NCBI GenBank assembly: GCA_016296345.1
Contig: JAEDJL010000008.1
Location: forward strand, 1 to 48,446
Direction of reading: 5' to 3'
DNA length: 48,446 nt
Origin: Bacteroidales bacterium
GTDB lineage: Bacteria; Bacteroidota; Bacteroidia; Bacteroidales; P3
Below are positions 16,596-24,444 of the stretch, piece by piece (the first letter of the stretch is position 1; each line of letters starts with the position of its first letter). The position numbers and the translations under genes were made by a program. The notes beneath the pieces were generated by a model. That model was not told where the DNA came from. It saw nothing but the letters and a program-made list of their open reading frames with translations, and did not search any database.

Positions 16596-17555
16596 ATGAC
16601 AAATGCAAACAAGCAAGAGTACGGACAATTTTGCGAGCAGAACCCCGATATGCCCGTTTTCCTGCAACCATGGTGGTTGGACGCTGTGTATCACGAAGGT
16701 TGGGACGCACTATTGTACAAAGAAAAAGACAATATCCTTGCTGCAATGCCCTACGGCAGGCACAAAAAATATGGATTTACCACAATTTTGCAGCCAAAGC
16801 TCACTCCCACAACAGGACTATGGATTGCATATCCCGAAAATCAAAAAAGGATAAACCGTTACTCCTTGGAGATTAAGGCAATGGAGTTCTTTGCAGAGCA
16901 AACTGACAAACTAAAACCTGCCTACTTCCAATCAATGTTGCATTTCAGCTTCACATCATGGTTGGGCTTCTATTGGCACGGCTATAAGCAGACAACACGC
17001 TACACATATCGCTTTACACACATAGAAGACTTGGATTACACCTTTTCGCAAATCGATTCATCGGTCAAAAAACGCATACGAAAATTGGAAAAGGAAGGAT
17101 TTGTAATACGAACAGACCTTCCGCTTAAAGAATTTTACGATATAAATGCCAAAACTTACCAAAGGCAGGGAATGCAATGCCCTTTTTCCTTTGCAGAGTT
17201 TGAAGCTGTCGAAAGAGCTGCCGCAAGCAGAGGAATGAGCAGGCGTTATTCCATATCTGACAGCTTGGGTAAGGTTCATTCTGTGAGCTATGTGGTAGGC
17301 AAAGGTGAGGTTTGGCAGGGAATTTTCTCCGGTTCAGACCCCGAATGTCGCTCTTCAAACGCCGCAACCCTGCTTTTGTGGCATATACTCGAAGATGCAC
17401 ACTCGCAAGGCTGCAAGGAATACAACTTTAACGGCTCTGTGATAAAATCTATCGAGACTTTTATAAGACACTTCGGTGCAGAACAAACGCCATACATGAT
17501 GATAGAAAAGCACTACTCCAAGCTATACACTTTCTTGAAGCGATTGAAAGGATAA
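16596..17555 (+). CDS. FemAB/GNAT-like acyltransferase-fold protein
   Basis: 319 aa. The N-terminus has the PVFLQPWWLDAV pattern common in FemAB-like and BioF2-like GNAT proteins. The middle contains SVKKRIRKLEKEGFVIR, and the C-terminal GNAT half includes WQGIFSGSDPECRSSNAATLLLWHILEDA and YNFNGSVIKSIETFIRHFGAE. Relatives transfer aminoacyl or acyl groups to cell-wall or lipid acceptors, and the substrate here is unknown. It sits in a plus-strand run with glucan genes and rlmH, separated by 3 and 18 bases. Confidence 0.75.
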   Translation: MTNANKQEYGQFCEQNPDMPVFLQPWWLDAVYHEGWDALLYKEKDNILAAMPYGRHKKYGFTTILQPKLTPTTGLWIAYPENQKRINRYSLEIKAMEFFAEQTDKLKPAYFQSMLHFSFTSWLGFYWHGYKQTTRYTYRFTHIEDLDYTFSQIDSSVKKRIRKLEKEGFVIRTDLPLKEFYDINAKTYQRQGMQCPFSFAEFEAVERAAASRGMSRRYSISDSLGKVHSVSYVVGKGEVWQGIFSGSDPECRSSNAATLLLWHILEDAHSQGCKEYNFNGSVIKSIETFIRHFGAEQTPYMMIEKHYSKLYTFLKRLKG

Positions 17556-17573
17556 AAAGCAGAGATTAGAGCA

Positions 17574-18047
17574 ATGAATATCAAACTTATTGTTGTCGGA
17601 AAGAGCGAAAGCGAGCATCTTCGCTCATGGGTTGAGGTCTATGTCAAGAGATTGTCGCACTACACAGGCTTTGAGATTGTTACCCTGCCCGATGTAAAGA
17701 ATGCAAAGAACCTTTCTACTGCCGAACTCAAAGAGCGAGAGGGCGAAATGATACTCCGACAGGTCGAAAAAGCCGACAAGGTCGTCCTCTTGGACGAAAA
17801 AGGCAGAGAATTTACAAGCATGGAGTTCTCTAAGTACCTCGAAAAACAAATGAATGCCTCGGTGAGAACGCTGGCTTTTGTTGTTGGCGGAGCGTTCGGC
17901 TTTTCCCCAAAAGTATATGAACGAATTGGCGAAAGGATTGCAATAAGCAAGATGACCTTTTCTCATCAGATGATACGGCTTCTTGTTGTCGAACAGATAT
18001 ATCGGGCATTCACCATTTTGAAAGGAGAACCCTACCACAACGAATAA
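17574..18047 (+). CDS. rlmH: 23S rRNA (pseudouridine-1915-N3)-methyltransferase
   Basis: 157 aa, the family's standard length. A SPOUT-class enzyme that methylates pseudouridine 1915 in helix 69 of 23S rRNA using S-adenosylmethionine. The start MNIKLIVVGKSESEHL is typical. FVVGGAFGFSPKVYERI forms the SAM-binding knot, and the C-terminal motif is MTFSHQMIRLLVVEQIYRA followed by GEPYHNE. It ends the long plus-strand run; dnaB downstream has its own promoter. Confidence 0.97.
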   Translation: MNIKLIVVGKSESEHLRSWVEVYVKRLSHYTGFEIVTLPDVKNAKNLSTAELKEREGEMILRQVEKADKVVLLDEKGREFTSMEFSKYLEKQMNASVRTLAFVVGGAFGFSPKVYERIGERIAISKMTFSHQMIRLLVVEQIYRAFTILKGEPYHNE

Positions 18048-18054
18048 GAAACTA

Positions 18055-18084
18055 TTGTTGTAAGTCAAAAAAATCTTATCTTTG
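18055..18084 (+). promoter_or_regulatory. Bacteroidota-type promoter for dnaB
   Basis: TTG at 18055-18057, a 19-base gap, then TATCTTTG at 18077-18084. The ATG follows 8 bases later, so the mRNA would have almost no leader and no room for a Shine-Dalgarno site. Confidence 0.75.
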
Positions 18085-18092
18085 CACTTGCA

Positions 18093-19565
18093 ATGAACAC
18101 CACAAACAGAACAAACAGAGCGGCAAGGGCAGCAATGACATACGAACAAGCCTTTGCCATTAACGGCAATATGCCGCCTCAGGCTACCGAAATAGAAGAA
18201 TCGGTTCTCGGAGCTTTGATTTTGGACCAAGACGCTTTGAGTAATTCTATCGACATCATAAGACCGGAATACTTTTACTCGGAAGAGAATGCAACAATCT
18301 TCAGAGTGATAAGCTCTTTGTTCGCCGAGGGAAAGCCGGTCGATATTTTGACAGTGAGCGAAAGGCTGAAAAAAAACGGAAGTCTTGAAGCCGTCGGAGG
18401 CAACTACAAACTTGTCAGCCTCACTTCCCGCATTACTTCGGCAGCTCACATAGAATATCATGTGCGTCTGCTTTCCGAAAAATACATTCAGCGAGAACTC
18501 ATACGCGTTTCGACCGAAACTCTTCGCGATGCTTACGATGAGACGAGCGATGTGTTGGATTTGTTGGACAAAACCGAGACCAAGTTTTTGGAAATCAACG
18601 ACAGCAACTTCAATTCGGACATTTTGGGCATGGATACCTTGGTTCGCAACACCATTATGGACATAGAGAAGAACCAAACCCTTGCAGAAGATGCCTCGGG
18701 ACTGCTTACCGGTTTCAGAACTCTTGACAACAAAATAGGAGGATTTCAAAAGGGTACACTCATTATCCTTGCTGCGCGTCCTGCAATGGGAAAAACAGCT
18801 CTTGCAATCAACATTGCCCGCAATATGGCGGTCGATTTTAACAAGCCTGTGGCGATTTTCTCTCTCGAAATGACGGCAAGCGAACTTACTTCGAGACTTA
18901 TCAGTGCCGAAACGAGCATAGAGGGCAGAAAATTCAAAGCAAACGGCAAACTTTCCGAAGCAGAAAAAGAATATATCAGAGAAAAAACCAACTCACTTGT
19001 CAAAGCACCGATTTATATCGACGATAACCCGGGATTAACTATCTTTGAACTGAGAGCAAAGTGCCGAAGGTTGAAACAAAAGTACGACATACAAATGGTA
19101 TTCATCGACTATTTGCAACTAATGCAGGGAGGCGATGCTGTCAAAGGGGGCAATCGTGAGCAGGAAATCTCATATATTTCAAGGCAGTTGAAGGCTCTGT
19201 CGAAGGAATTGAGCATTCCCATTCTTGCTCTGTCGCAACTCTCTCGTGCAGTGGAGACAAGAGGCGGCAGCAAGAAGCCTGTGTTGAGCGATTTGAGAGA
19301 ATCGGGTGCCATTGAGCAAGATGCCGACATTGTAATGTTCATCTACCGTCCTGCATACTACGGAGAAGGAGGCGAAGACGACGAAAGACTTGCAAAAGTC
19401 ATCATTGCAAAGCACCGTGCAGGCGAAGTAGGCGAGGCAGACCTTAACTTCATCAACCAATATGTGCGTTTCGAGAACCGAATGGACGACATTGGTTACA
19501 ATTCTTTTGACAGCACCTTTGTCGAATCGAAGATGAACTACGAAGAAACCGACAATCCTTTCTAA
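18093..19565 (+). CDS. dnaB: Replicative DNA helicase
   Basis: 490 aa. The hexameric 5'-3' helicase of the replication fork. The N-terminal domain contains PPQATEIEESVLGALILD (about 29-46). The RecA-like motor has Walker A ARPAMGKTALAINIARN (about 229-245), FSLEMTASELTSRL, the Walker B region MVFIDYLQLM, and the Arg-finger region LSDLRESGAIEQDADIVMF. No intein is present. An N-terminal extension rich in Asn, Thr and Arg precedes the conserved part, so a start at the internal MTYEQAF is possible. The promoter box 8 bases before the first ATG supports the first one. Confidence 0.97.
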   Translation: MNTTNRTNRAARAAMTYEQAFAINGNMPPQATEIEESVLGALILDQDALSNSIDIIRPEYFYSEENATIFRVISSLFAEGKPVDILTVSERLKKNGSLEAVGGNYKLVSLTSRITSAAHIEYHVRLLSEKYIQRELIRVSTETLRDAYDETSDVLDLLDKTETKFLEINDSNFNSDILGMDTLVRNTIMDIEKNQTLAEDASGLLTGFRTLDNKIGGFQKGTLIILAARPAMGKTALAINIARNMAVDFNKPVAIFSLEMTASELTSRLISAETSIEGRKFKANGKLSEAEKEYIREKTNSLVKAPIYIDDNPGLTIFELRAKCRRLKQKYDIQMVFIDYLQLMQGGDAVKGGNREQEISYISRQLKALSKELSIPILALSQLSRAVETRGGSKKPVLSDLRESGAIEQDADIVMFIYRPAYYGEGGEDDERLAKVIIAKHRAGEVGEADLNFINQYVRFENRMDDIGYNSFDSTFVESKMNYEETDNPF

Positions 19566-19620
19566 GCAAAGGTCGTTTCTTCCTCACCAAAATCAAACAA
19601 TCACCATATCATACCACACA

Positions 19621-20919
19621 ATGAGACAGACCAAAGCACATTTTTGTTTGGCAAAACGAATAAAGACGTTGATATTCCTTGCTTTTGTATTGTCAATAAC
19701 AGCTTGCAGGGCAGCATATCTTATTATCCCTATGGACGAAAGCCAGAAAAATCACCTGAAAGCCTACGGAGTTGCATACAAGGTACTGAGTGAAGAATAT
19801 GAAGTGGAGTGGCTGCTGAATTTTCAGGGCGGTGCTTTCTCCATGAGGGCAGATCAAACGACCGAAACCCTCTGCCGCCTCAGGGGAGTGAGCTATTATC
19901 TTGTGAGCGAAGGACAATACCAAGGCATAATCGAACAAATAGCCCTTCCTGAGGTCAATCAAGATGTGGTAAAGCTGCAAAAAGCACCCAAAATTGCCGT
20001 CTATTCACCCAAAAACAAACTTCCGTGGGACGATGCCGTTACTTTGGTTCTCACCTACGCCGAAATACCCTACGATGTGGTCTATGACGAAGAAGTTCTC
20101 TCGGGAGTGTTGCCGCTATACGACTGGTTGCACCTTCACCACGAAGACTTCACGGGACAGTTCGGCAAATTCTGGTCTCAATATCGCAATCAGCAATGGT
20201 ACATTGACGATGTACGCACCCAAACCGAGACTTCACACCGCCTCGGCTTCCAAAAAGTATCCCAACTCAAACTTGCGGTGGTCAAAAAGATAAGAGATTT
20301 TGTTTTGGGAGGAGGGTTTATGTTTGCAATGTGTTCTGCCCCCGATTCGTTTGACATAGCCCTTGCAGCCGAAGGGGTGGATATTTGCGAGACTATGTTT
20401 GACGGCGACCCCATAGACCCCGATGCACAATCCAAATTGAACTATGCCAACTGCTTTGCATTCAAAGACTTTCACATAGTTACAGATCCATACACCTATG
20501 AGGTGTCCGACATTGATGTTCCTGCGTCTCGCTCGAGGAAGTTCAACGAAAAGAACGACTTTTTCGTACTTTTTGACTTTTCTGCCAAGTGGGACTGGAT
20601 TCCTACGATGCTTACGCAAAACCACAGCAGGGTTATTCACGGCTTTATGGGGCAAAGCACTGCCTTTATGAAGAAATATCTCAAACCGGAGGTCATCGTG
20701 TTGGGTGAAAACAAGTCTGCCGAAGAGGTAAGGTACATTCACGGCACTTATGGCAAGGGAACGTGGAGCTTTTTGGGAGGACACGACCCCGAAGACTACT
20801 CTCACTACATCGGAGACCCCGTAACCGACCTCGATTTGCACCCTAACTCCTGTGGATACAGGCTGATACTAAACAATATTCTCTTTCCTGCAGCCAAAAA
20901 AGAGAAACGCAAGACCTGA
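19621..20919 (+). CDS. Conserved Bacteroidota lipoprotein usually named asparagine synthetase B; true role unknown
   Basis: 432 aa. A signal sequence ends in the lipobox-like SITAC (Cys 29), followed by RAAYLIIPMDESQKNHLKAYG. Proteins of this type are commonly labelled asparagine synthetase B in Bacteroidota. I see neither the N-terminal catalytic Cys of glutamine amidotransferases nor the ATP-binding SGGxD loop, so that name looks unsupported. The middle has YDVVYDEEVLSGVLPLYDW and GGGFMFAMCSAPD, with GTWSFLGGHDPEDYSHYIGD near the C-terminus. These recall a class I amidotransferase/ThuA-like fold. It is likely exported and membrane-anchored. No close operon partner. Confidence 0.7.
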   Translation: MRQTKAHFCLAKRIKTLIFLAFVLSITACRAAYLIIPMDESQKNHLKAYGVAYKVLSEEYEVEWLLNFQGGAFSMRADQTTETLCRLRGVSYYLVSEGQYQGIIEQIALPEVNQDVVKLQKAPKIAVYSPKNKLPWDDAVTLVLTYAEIPYDVVYDEEVLSGVLPLYDWLHLHHEDFTGQFGKFWSQYRNQQWYIDDVRTQTETSHRLGFQKVSQLKLAVVKKIRDFVLGGGFMFAMCSAPDSFDIALAAEGVDICETMFDGDPIDPDAQSKLNYANCFAFKDFHIVTDPYTYEVSDIDVPASRSRKFNEKNDFFVLFDFSAKWDWIPTMLTQNHSRVIHGFMGQSTAFMKKYLKPEVIVLGENKSAEEVRYIHGTYGKGTWSFLGGHDPEDYSHYIGDPVTDLDLHPNSCGYRLILNNILFPAAKKEKRKT

Positions 20920-20962
20920 AAACCTGCAACAAATTTCCCACAAGAACGATTTGACAAAAAAA

Positions 20963-20991
20963 TCGTCGGTCTCATTTTGCGAAACCGACGA
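20963..20991. terminator. Hairpin between convergent genes
   Basis: tcgtcggt (20963-20970) pairs with accgacga (20984-20991) around a 13-base loop. It lies between the stop at 20919 (+) and the stop at 21029 (-), so it can serve both strands. No long T-run follows. Confidence 0.55.
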
Positions 20992-21028
20992 AATTGGTAT
21001 TAACAAATAAAAAATAGAATATTTTCTT

Positions 21029-22006
21029 CTACTCCAACATTTTCAACAACTCGTCTGTCTTTGGTGCAAGTATAATCTCGCTACGGCGGTTCTTCGCTCT
21101 TGCTTCTGCAGAGCTGTTATCGACAATCGGACAATACTCTCCCCTTCCCGACGGAATTACTCTTTCGGGTGCTATCTTCTCGTTGTTTAGCAGTATCTTG
21201 GTGATTGCACTTGCTCTCATCACGCTCAAATCCCAGTTGTCTTTCACTTGGTTCTTGCCTTTCATAGGAACATTGTCCGTATGTCCCTCAACCATTATGC
21301 TGATGTCGGGATTGGCTGCCAAAACGGCTGCAAGTTCGCCGAGTGCCTTCTCGCCTTCGCTGCTCACACTCCAGCTTCCCGAGGCAAAGAGCAACTTCTC
21401 TTCCATCGAAACATACACCTTGCCGTCCTTTGTCTGCACATTCAGTCCCTTGTCGGCAAATCCCAAGAGTGCCTGACTGATTTTCTTGTGCAGAGCTTCC
21501 ATTTCTGCCTGTTTCTCTTTGAGCTTGTCTTGCAACTCGCCGAGTGTCTTCTCGCTCTGTGAGTACTTGTCTTGCAGGCTCTTCAATTCGCCATCTTTGC
21601 CAAGGAGCAATTCTTTGCTCTCTGCAAGCTCCTCTCTTGTTTTTAGCAACTCTTCGTTGAGCGATTGCAAGTTGGAACTCTTTGATTTGAGAGACTCTTG
21701 CAGCTGCTTTTCGAGAGCGGCAATCCGTGAGGCTGCCTCAGTGTTGGCTTTCTGCAAACGCTCGCTATCCGAGAGCAAATTGTCTCTTTCGCTCTGCAAA
21801 TCTGTCAGTTGTTTGGTTTTCTGCTCTATCTGACGTGAGAGTTCCTCATTGTTGCTTTGGGCTTCTTTGAGGCTCATCTTGGTTTGAGAGAGCTGTTTTG
21901 CACATCTGCTGTTTGTTTGTTCGAGTTCGGCATACTTTTTTGAGCTTACGCAACTCGAAAGCATCACTGCTGCAAAAATCGAAAGGCAAACTATTCTTCT
22001 TTTCAT
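21029..22006 (-). CDS. OmpA-family lipoprotein with long coiled coil
   Basis: 325 aa. The lipobox LSSC (Cys 19) follows a short signal sequence. Residues about 25-180 are a heptad-rich coiled coil full of Gln, Glu, Lys and Leu. The C-terminal OmpA domain (about 195-320) has MVEGHTDNVPMKG and the peptidoglycan-binding NRRSEIILAPK. It probably anchors the outer membrane to peptidoglycan. It begins 20 bases after xth, so the two are likely cotranscribed. Confidence 0.9.
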   Translation of the reverse strand: MKRRIVCLSIFAAVMLSSCVSSKKYAELEQTNSRCAKQLSQTKMSLKEAQSNNEELSRQIEQKTKQLTDLQSERDNLLSDSERLQKANTEAASRIAALEKQLQESLKSKSSNLQSLNEELLKTREELAESKELLLGKDGELKSLQDKYSQSEKTLGELQDKLKEKQAEMEALHKKISQALLGFADKGLNVQTKDGKVYVSMEEKLLFASGSWSVSSEGEKALGELAAVLAANPDISIMVEGHTDNVPMKGKNQVKDNWDLSVMRASAITKILLNNEKIAPERVIPSGRGEYCPIVDNSSAEARAKNRRSEIILAPKTDELLKMLE

Positions 22007-22026
22007 CTATTTTGTCTTTTGGTATG

Positions 22027-22797
22027 TTATTCTTCTCTAATTGTAAGGCTTATAGGGCAATGGTCAGAGTGGACTGCCGAAGGGATAATCGCAGCATCTA
22101 CAATGCGGTCTTTGAAAGCATCGCTCACCATGCAGTAATCAATTCTCCAACCCTTGTTGTTGGCTCTTGCATTGGCTCTGAAACTCCACCAAGAGTAAGC
22201 ATTCGGCACATCTTTGTTGATGTAACGGAAGCTGTCGGTGAAACCGCTCTTGATAAAGCTGTCAATCCACTCGCGTTCCTCGGGAAGAAAGCCCGAAGAC
22301 TTGGCATTGCGAACCGGGTCGTGAATATCAATCGCACGATGACAAATATTGTAGTCGCCGCACAGCACAAGGAACGGACGCTCTTTCTGTAATTCGTGAA
22401 CATAGTGCCGAAAATCGTCAAGCCATTGCATCTTGAACGCCTGACGTTCGTCTCCGCTTGTTCCCGAAGGGTGATAGACGCTCACCACACTGAGACTGCC
22501 GAAGTCGGCACGAATAAAGCGACCCTCGTTATCATATTTTTCTATACCCATTCCCCTTACCACTCGGTCGGGAGTGCGTTTGGTCAAAATTGCAACACCG
22601 CTGTAACCTTTCTTCTTGGCAGAAAGACCATAGTATTCATAGCCTGCGGCTTTCAGTTCCAAGATTGGAATATCCTCTTGGTGAGCTTTGGTTTCCTGAA
22701 TGCACACAACATCGGCTTCTGAGGCTTCAAGCCATTCCAAAAAGCCCTTCTTCACCGCCGCCCTTATACCATTGAGGTTGTAAGATATTATTTTCAT
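22027..22797 (-). CDS. xth: Exodeoxyribonuclease III / AP endonuclease
   Basis: 256 aa; repairs abasic sites and 3' blocked ends. The protein starts MKIISYNLNGIRAAVKKGF with the metal/phosphate-binding Asn. VVCIQETKAHQ carries the catalytic Glu, LCGDYNICH the Asp-Asn pair, and SDHCPISL the final Asp-His. All active-site motifs of the EEP nuclease fold are present. A good promoter lies 31 bases upstream; ompA follows on the same strand. Confidence 0.96.
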   Translation of the reverse strand: MKIISYNLNGIRAAVKKGFLEWLEASEADVVCIQETKAHQEDIPILELKAAGYEYYGLSAKKKGYSGVAILTKRTPDRVVRGMGIEKYDNEGRFIRADFGSLSVVSVYHPSGTSGDERQAFKMQWLDDFRHYVHELQKERPFLVLCGDYNICHRAIDIHDPVRNAKSSGFLPEEREWIDSFIKSGFTDSFRYINKDVPNAYSWWSFRANARANNKGWRIDYCMVSDAFKDRIVDAAIIPSAVHSDHCPISLTIREE

Positions 22798-22828
22798 TCT
22801 CTTGTTACTTTATTCTGTTTACGCACTG

Positions 22829-22859
22829 CAAAGATACTCATAATTTCAAAACGAACCAA
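22829..22859 (-). promoter_or_regulatory. Promoter for xth-ompA
   Basis: On the minus strand TTGG (22856-22859), a 19-base gap and TATCTTTG (22829-22836) match the consensus exactly, 31 bases before the xth ATG. Confidence 0.8.
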
Positions 22860-22903
22860 CAAACCCAAAAAGTGTGTTCGCCGCCTGCAAGTCTACATAT
22901 CGA

Positions 22904-22987
22904 AAAAATAAATCGGCGTTTCAGTCCGATAAAACGCCGTTTTGCCAAAATAAAACGCCGATTTATTTTTCCAAAACGGCGTTTTAT
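22904..22987. repeat. Nested, interleaved inverted repeats (AACGCCGTT family)
   Basis: The 18-base arm at 22904-22921 is the exact reverse complement of 22953-22970. A second exact pair of 16 bases, 22929-22944 and 22972-22987, interleaves with the first. All four arms contain aaacgccg or its complement, so two mutually exclusive hairpins are possible. This is the most elaborate member of the repeat family in the window. Confidence 0.85.
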
Positions 22988-23113
22988 TTTGACAGCTTCC
23001 CAATAGCTGAAAATCAATCGATTAAAAGGCGAAACATTGCGACTTTTGAGCGTTGTGTAATAAGCTTTTGCGATAGTTTCTTTTGCAAATGACAAAATCT
23101 TTTTGCAAATTTC

Positions 23114-23144
23114 TTGGTCGGTTTACTATTTTGTCGTATATTTG
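23114..23144 (+). promoter_or_regulatory. Promoter for the T9SS-sorted protein gene
   Basis: TTGG at 23114-23117, a 19-base gap, then TATATTTG at 23137-23144. It lies inside the longest open frame and shows that the real start is the ATG at 23183. Confidence 0.8.
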
Positions 23145-23182
23145 TGCCGTTAAATCATTCTTTAACTAAAACATTTTGGATT

Positions 23183-24289
23183 ATGAAAAGAGCAATTTTG
23201 TTTTTATCTGCTGTATTTATGGCAGTGTCTGCATGGTCGCAGACAGCACAAATTATTGATGTAATAAGCGAAGACACAATGGTTGTTACCTATTACGATA
23301 CAGTTGTAGTGTTTCATCATCCGGATTTTGAGAGTTGCAATATGACCGTTTGGAATTACACCTTTTACGACCCACATTTTGAATTCGGCACAATGGAAGA
23401 GTATTACTATGATTTGACACGGAATTTATACGAACCTGTTGAAGGTTATGATTCCATTCATCAGGTGCCTATAACCTATTACCCGTTTAGTCTTGGCGGT
23501 AGTTTCTTCGGAAAGAATAATTATGTTGTCGAGGCATACGGACAACCCTTCCACTTTGAAAGTCCTGTTACCGTTATAGGAGTTGCAGCCCAAGTAAGAG
23601 GTCACATTTACGGCTTGGATAAAAAATTTTACATCACATCAGAAACTACAGACTTCAAAGAACTTGCATCTGCTCCTGTTTTTCCTGCCGAATTACGCCC
23701 GGGCAACACTCGCGACAGCCGTGCCAATTATTTCTTTAACACTTCTGTAACCTTGCAAGACTTTATCATTGTCGGAGAGACCTATTTCAATATCAGCGAT
23801 ACAAACAAAAGATATATGGGAGAAACACCTATGCCTGCACCTTGGTTGAATTATAATGCCACATTCAGTGTTTTTGATACTGTTTGGAACGATACAATCT
23901 TTGGTTGCCAAAATAGTGAAAGTCCTTGGTTGAAACAGGGTGGTCAGTGGAGGCGTTTTTGCGACGATACGGTATATTATTTTGCTCAAAACTCCACCTT
24001 GAACTTCAATCCCATAGTGGTAATGCCTTCAACAAGCAGCTTGAGCGAAACTGAGTTAGCTTCTACTTGCAGCGTGTACCCAAATCCTGCAAACAATGAG
24101 GCTGTTGTGTTGAGCAATTTCAGGATTAAGGCTGTCGAGATTTATGATGTGTCGGGCAGAATGGTCAAAAGAGAAGAGGTTTCGGCATACGAGTTGCACA
24201 CAGACTTGCAATCGCTTGCCCCTGGAAGCTATGTTTTCAAGATTAAAACAGTCAAAGGCACAATAGAAAAGAAGATTGTAAAGCAATAA
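23183..24289 (+). CDS. Secreted protein with type IX secretion C-terminal sorting domain
   Basis: 368 aa from the ATG at 23183, with signal peptide MKRAILFLSAVFMAVSAWSQ. The central 270 residues are rich in Tyr, Phe and Thr, and I do not recognise them as a known enzyme domain. The last 75 residues are a type A sorting domain (CSVYPNPANNEAVVL, VEIYDVSGRMVKR, LAPGSYVFKIKTVKGTIEKKIVKQ), which directs export by the T9SS and surface attachment. The start is set by the promoter at 23114-23144. No neighbour is in the same operon. The gene implies a functional T9SS elsewhere in the genome. Confidence 0.88.
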   Translation: MKRAILFLSAVFMAVSAWSQTAQIIDVISEDTMVVTYYDTVVVFHHPDFESCNMTVWNYTFYDPHFEFGTMEEYYYDLTRNLYEPVEGYDSIHQVPITYYPFSLGGSFFGKNNYVVEAYGQPFHFESPVTVIGVAAQVRGHIYGLDKKFYITSETTDFKELASAPVFPAELRPGNTRDSRANYFFNTSVTLQDFIIVGETYFNISDTNKRYMGETPMPAPWLNYNATFSVFDTVWNDTIFGCQNSESPWLKQGGQWRRFCDDTVYYFAQNSTLNFNPIVVMPSTSSLSETELASTCSVYPNPANNEAVVLSNFRIKAVEIYDVSGRMVKREEVSAYELHTDLQSLAPGSYVFKIKTVKGTIEKKIVKQ

Positions 24290-24329
24290 GAAAAGAGTTT
24301 TCTATTCCTTATCTGACGAAACACCAAAT

Positions 24330-24370
24330 ACAAAACGCTGTTTTGACAATTCAAAGCGGCGTTTTGGGTT
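24330..24370. terminator. Repeat-derived hairpin after the secreted-protein gene
   Basis: caaaacgctg pairs with cggcgttttg at 9 of 10 positions, and the right part is followed by ggttttgt. It belongs to the same AACGCCGTT repeat family and is placed where a terminator for 23183-24289 and for the opposite VWA gene would be expected. Confidence 0.55.
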
Positions 24371-24444
24371 TTGTAGGAGTATTATTTCACTTGTATTATG
24401 CAAGTTATATTTTGCGTTGTCGCCTTTTGGAAGTTGCAGCTTGG

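Larger units (their letters stand above)
22798..23182. other. Divergent 385-bp intergenic region
   Basis: No gene is supported here. It holds the xth promoter, a nested palindromic repeat (22904-22987) and the promoter of the secreted-protein gene. An open frame at 22838-23095 on the minus strand is just the repeat read as protein (KRRF-type units). Confidence 0.8.

Noticed and set aside
17625..18749. 374-codon open frame on the minus strand
   Set aside because: It runs opposite rlmH and dnaB, both of which are unmistakable on the plus strand.
22838..23095. Open frame with KRRF repeats
   Set aside because: It is the intergenic palindromic repeat read as protein and overlaps the xth promoter; kept as a repeat, not a gene.
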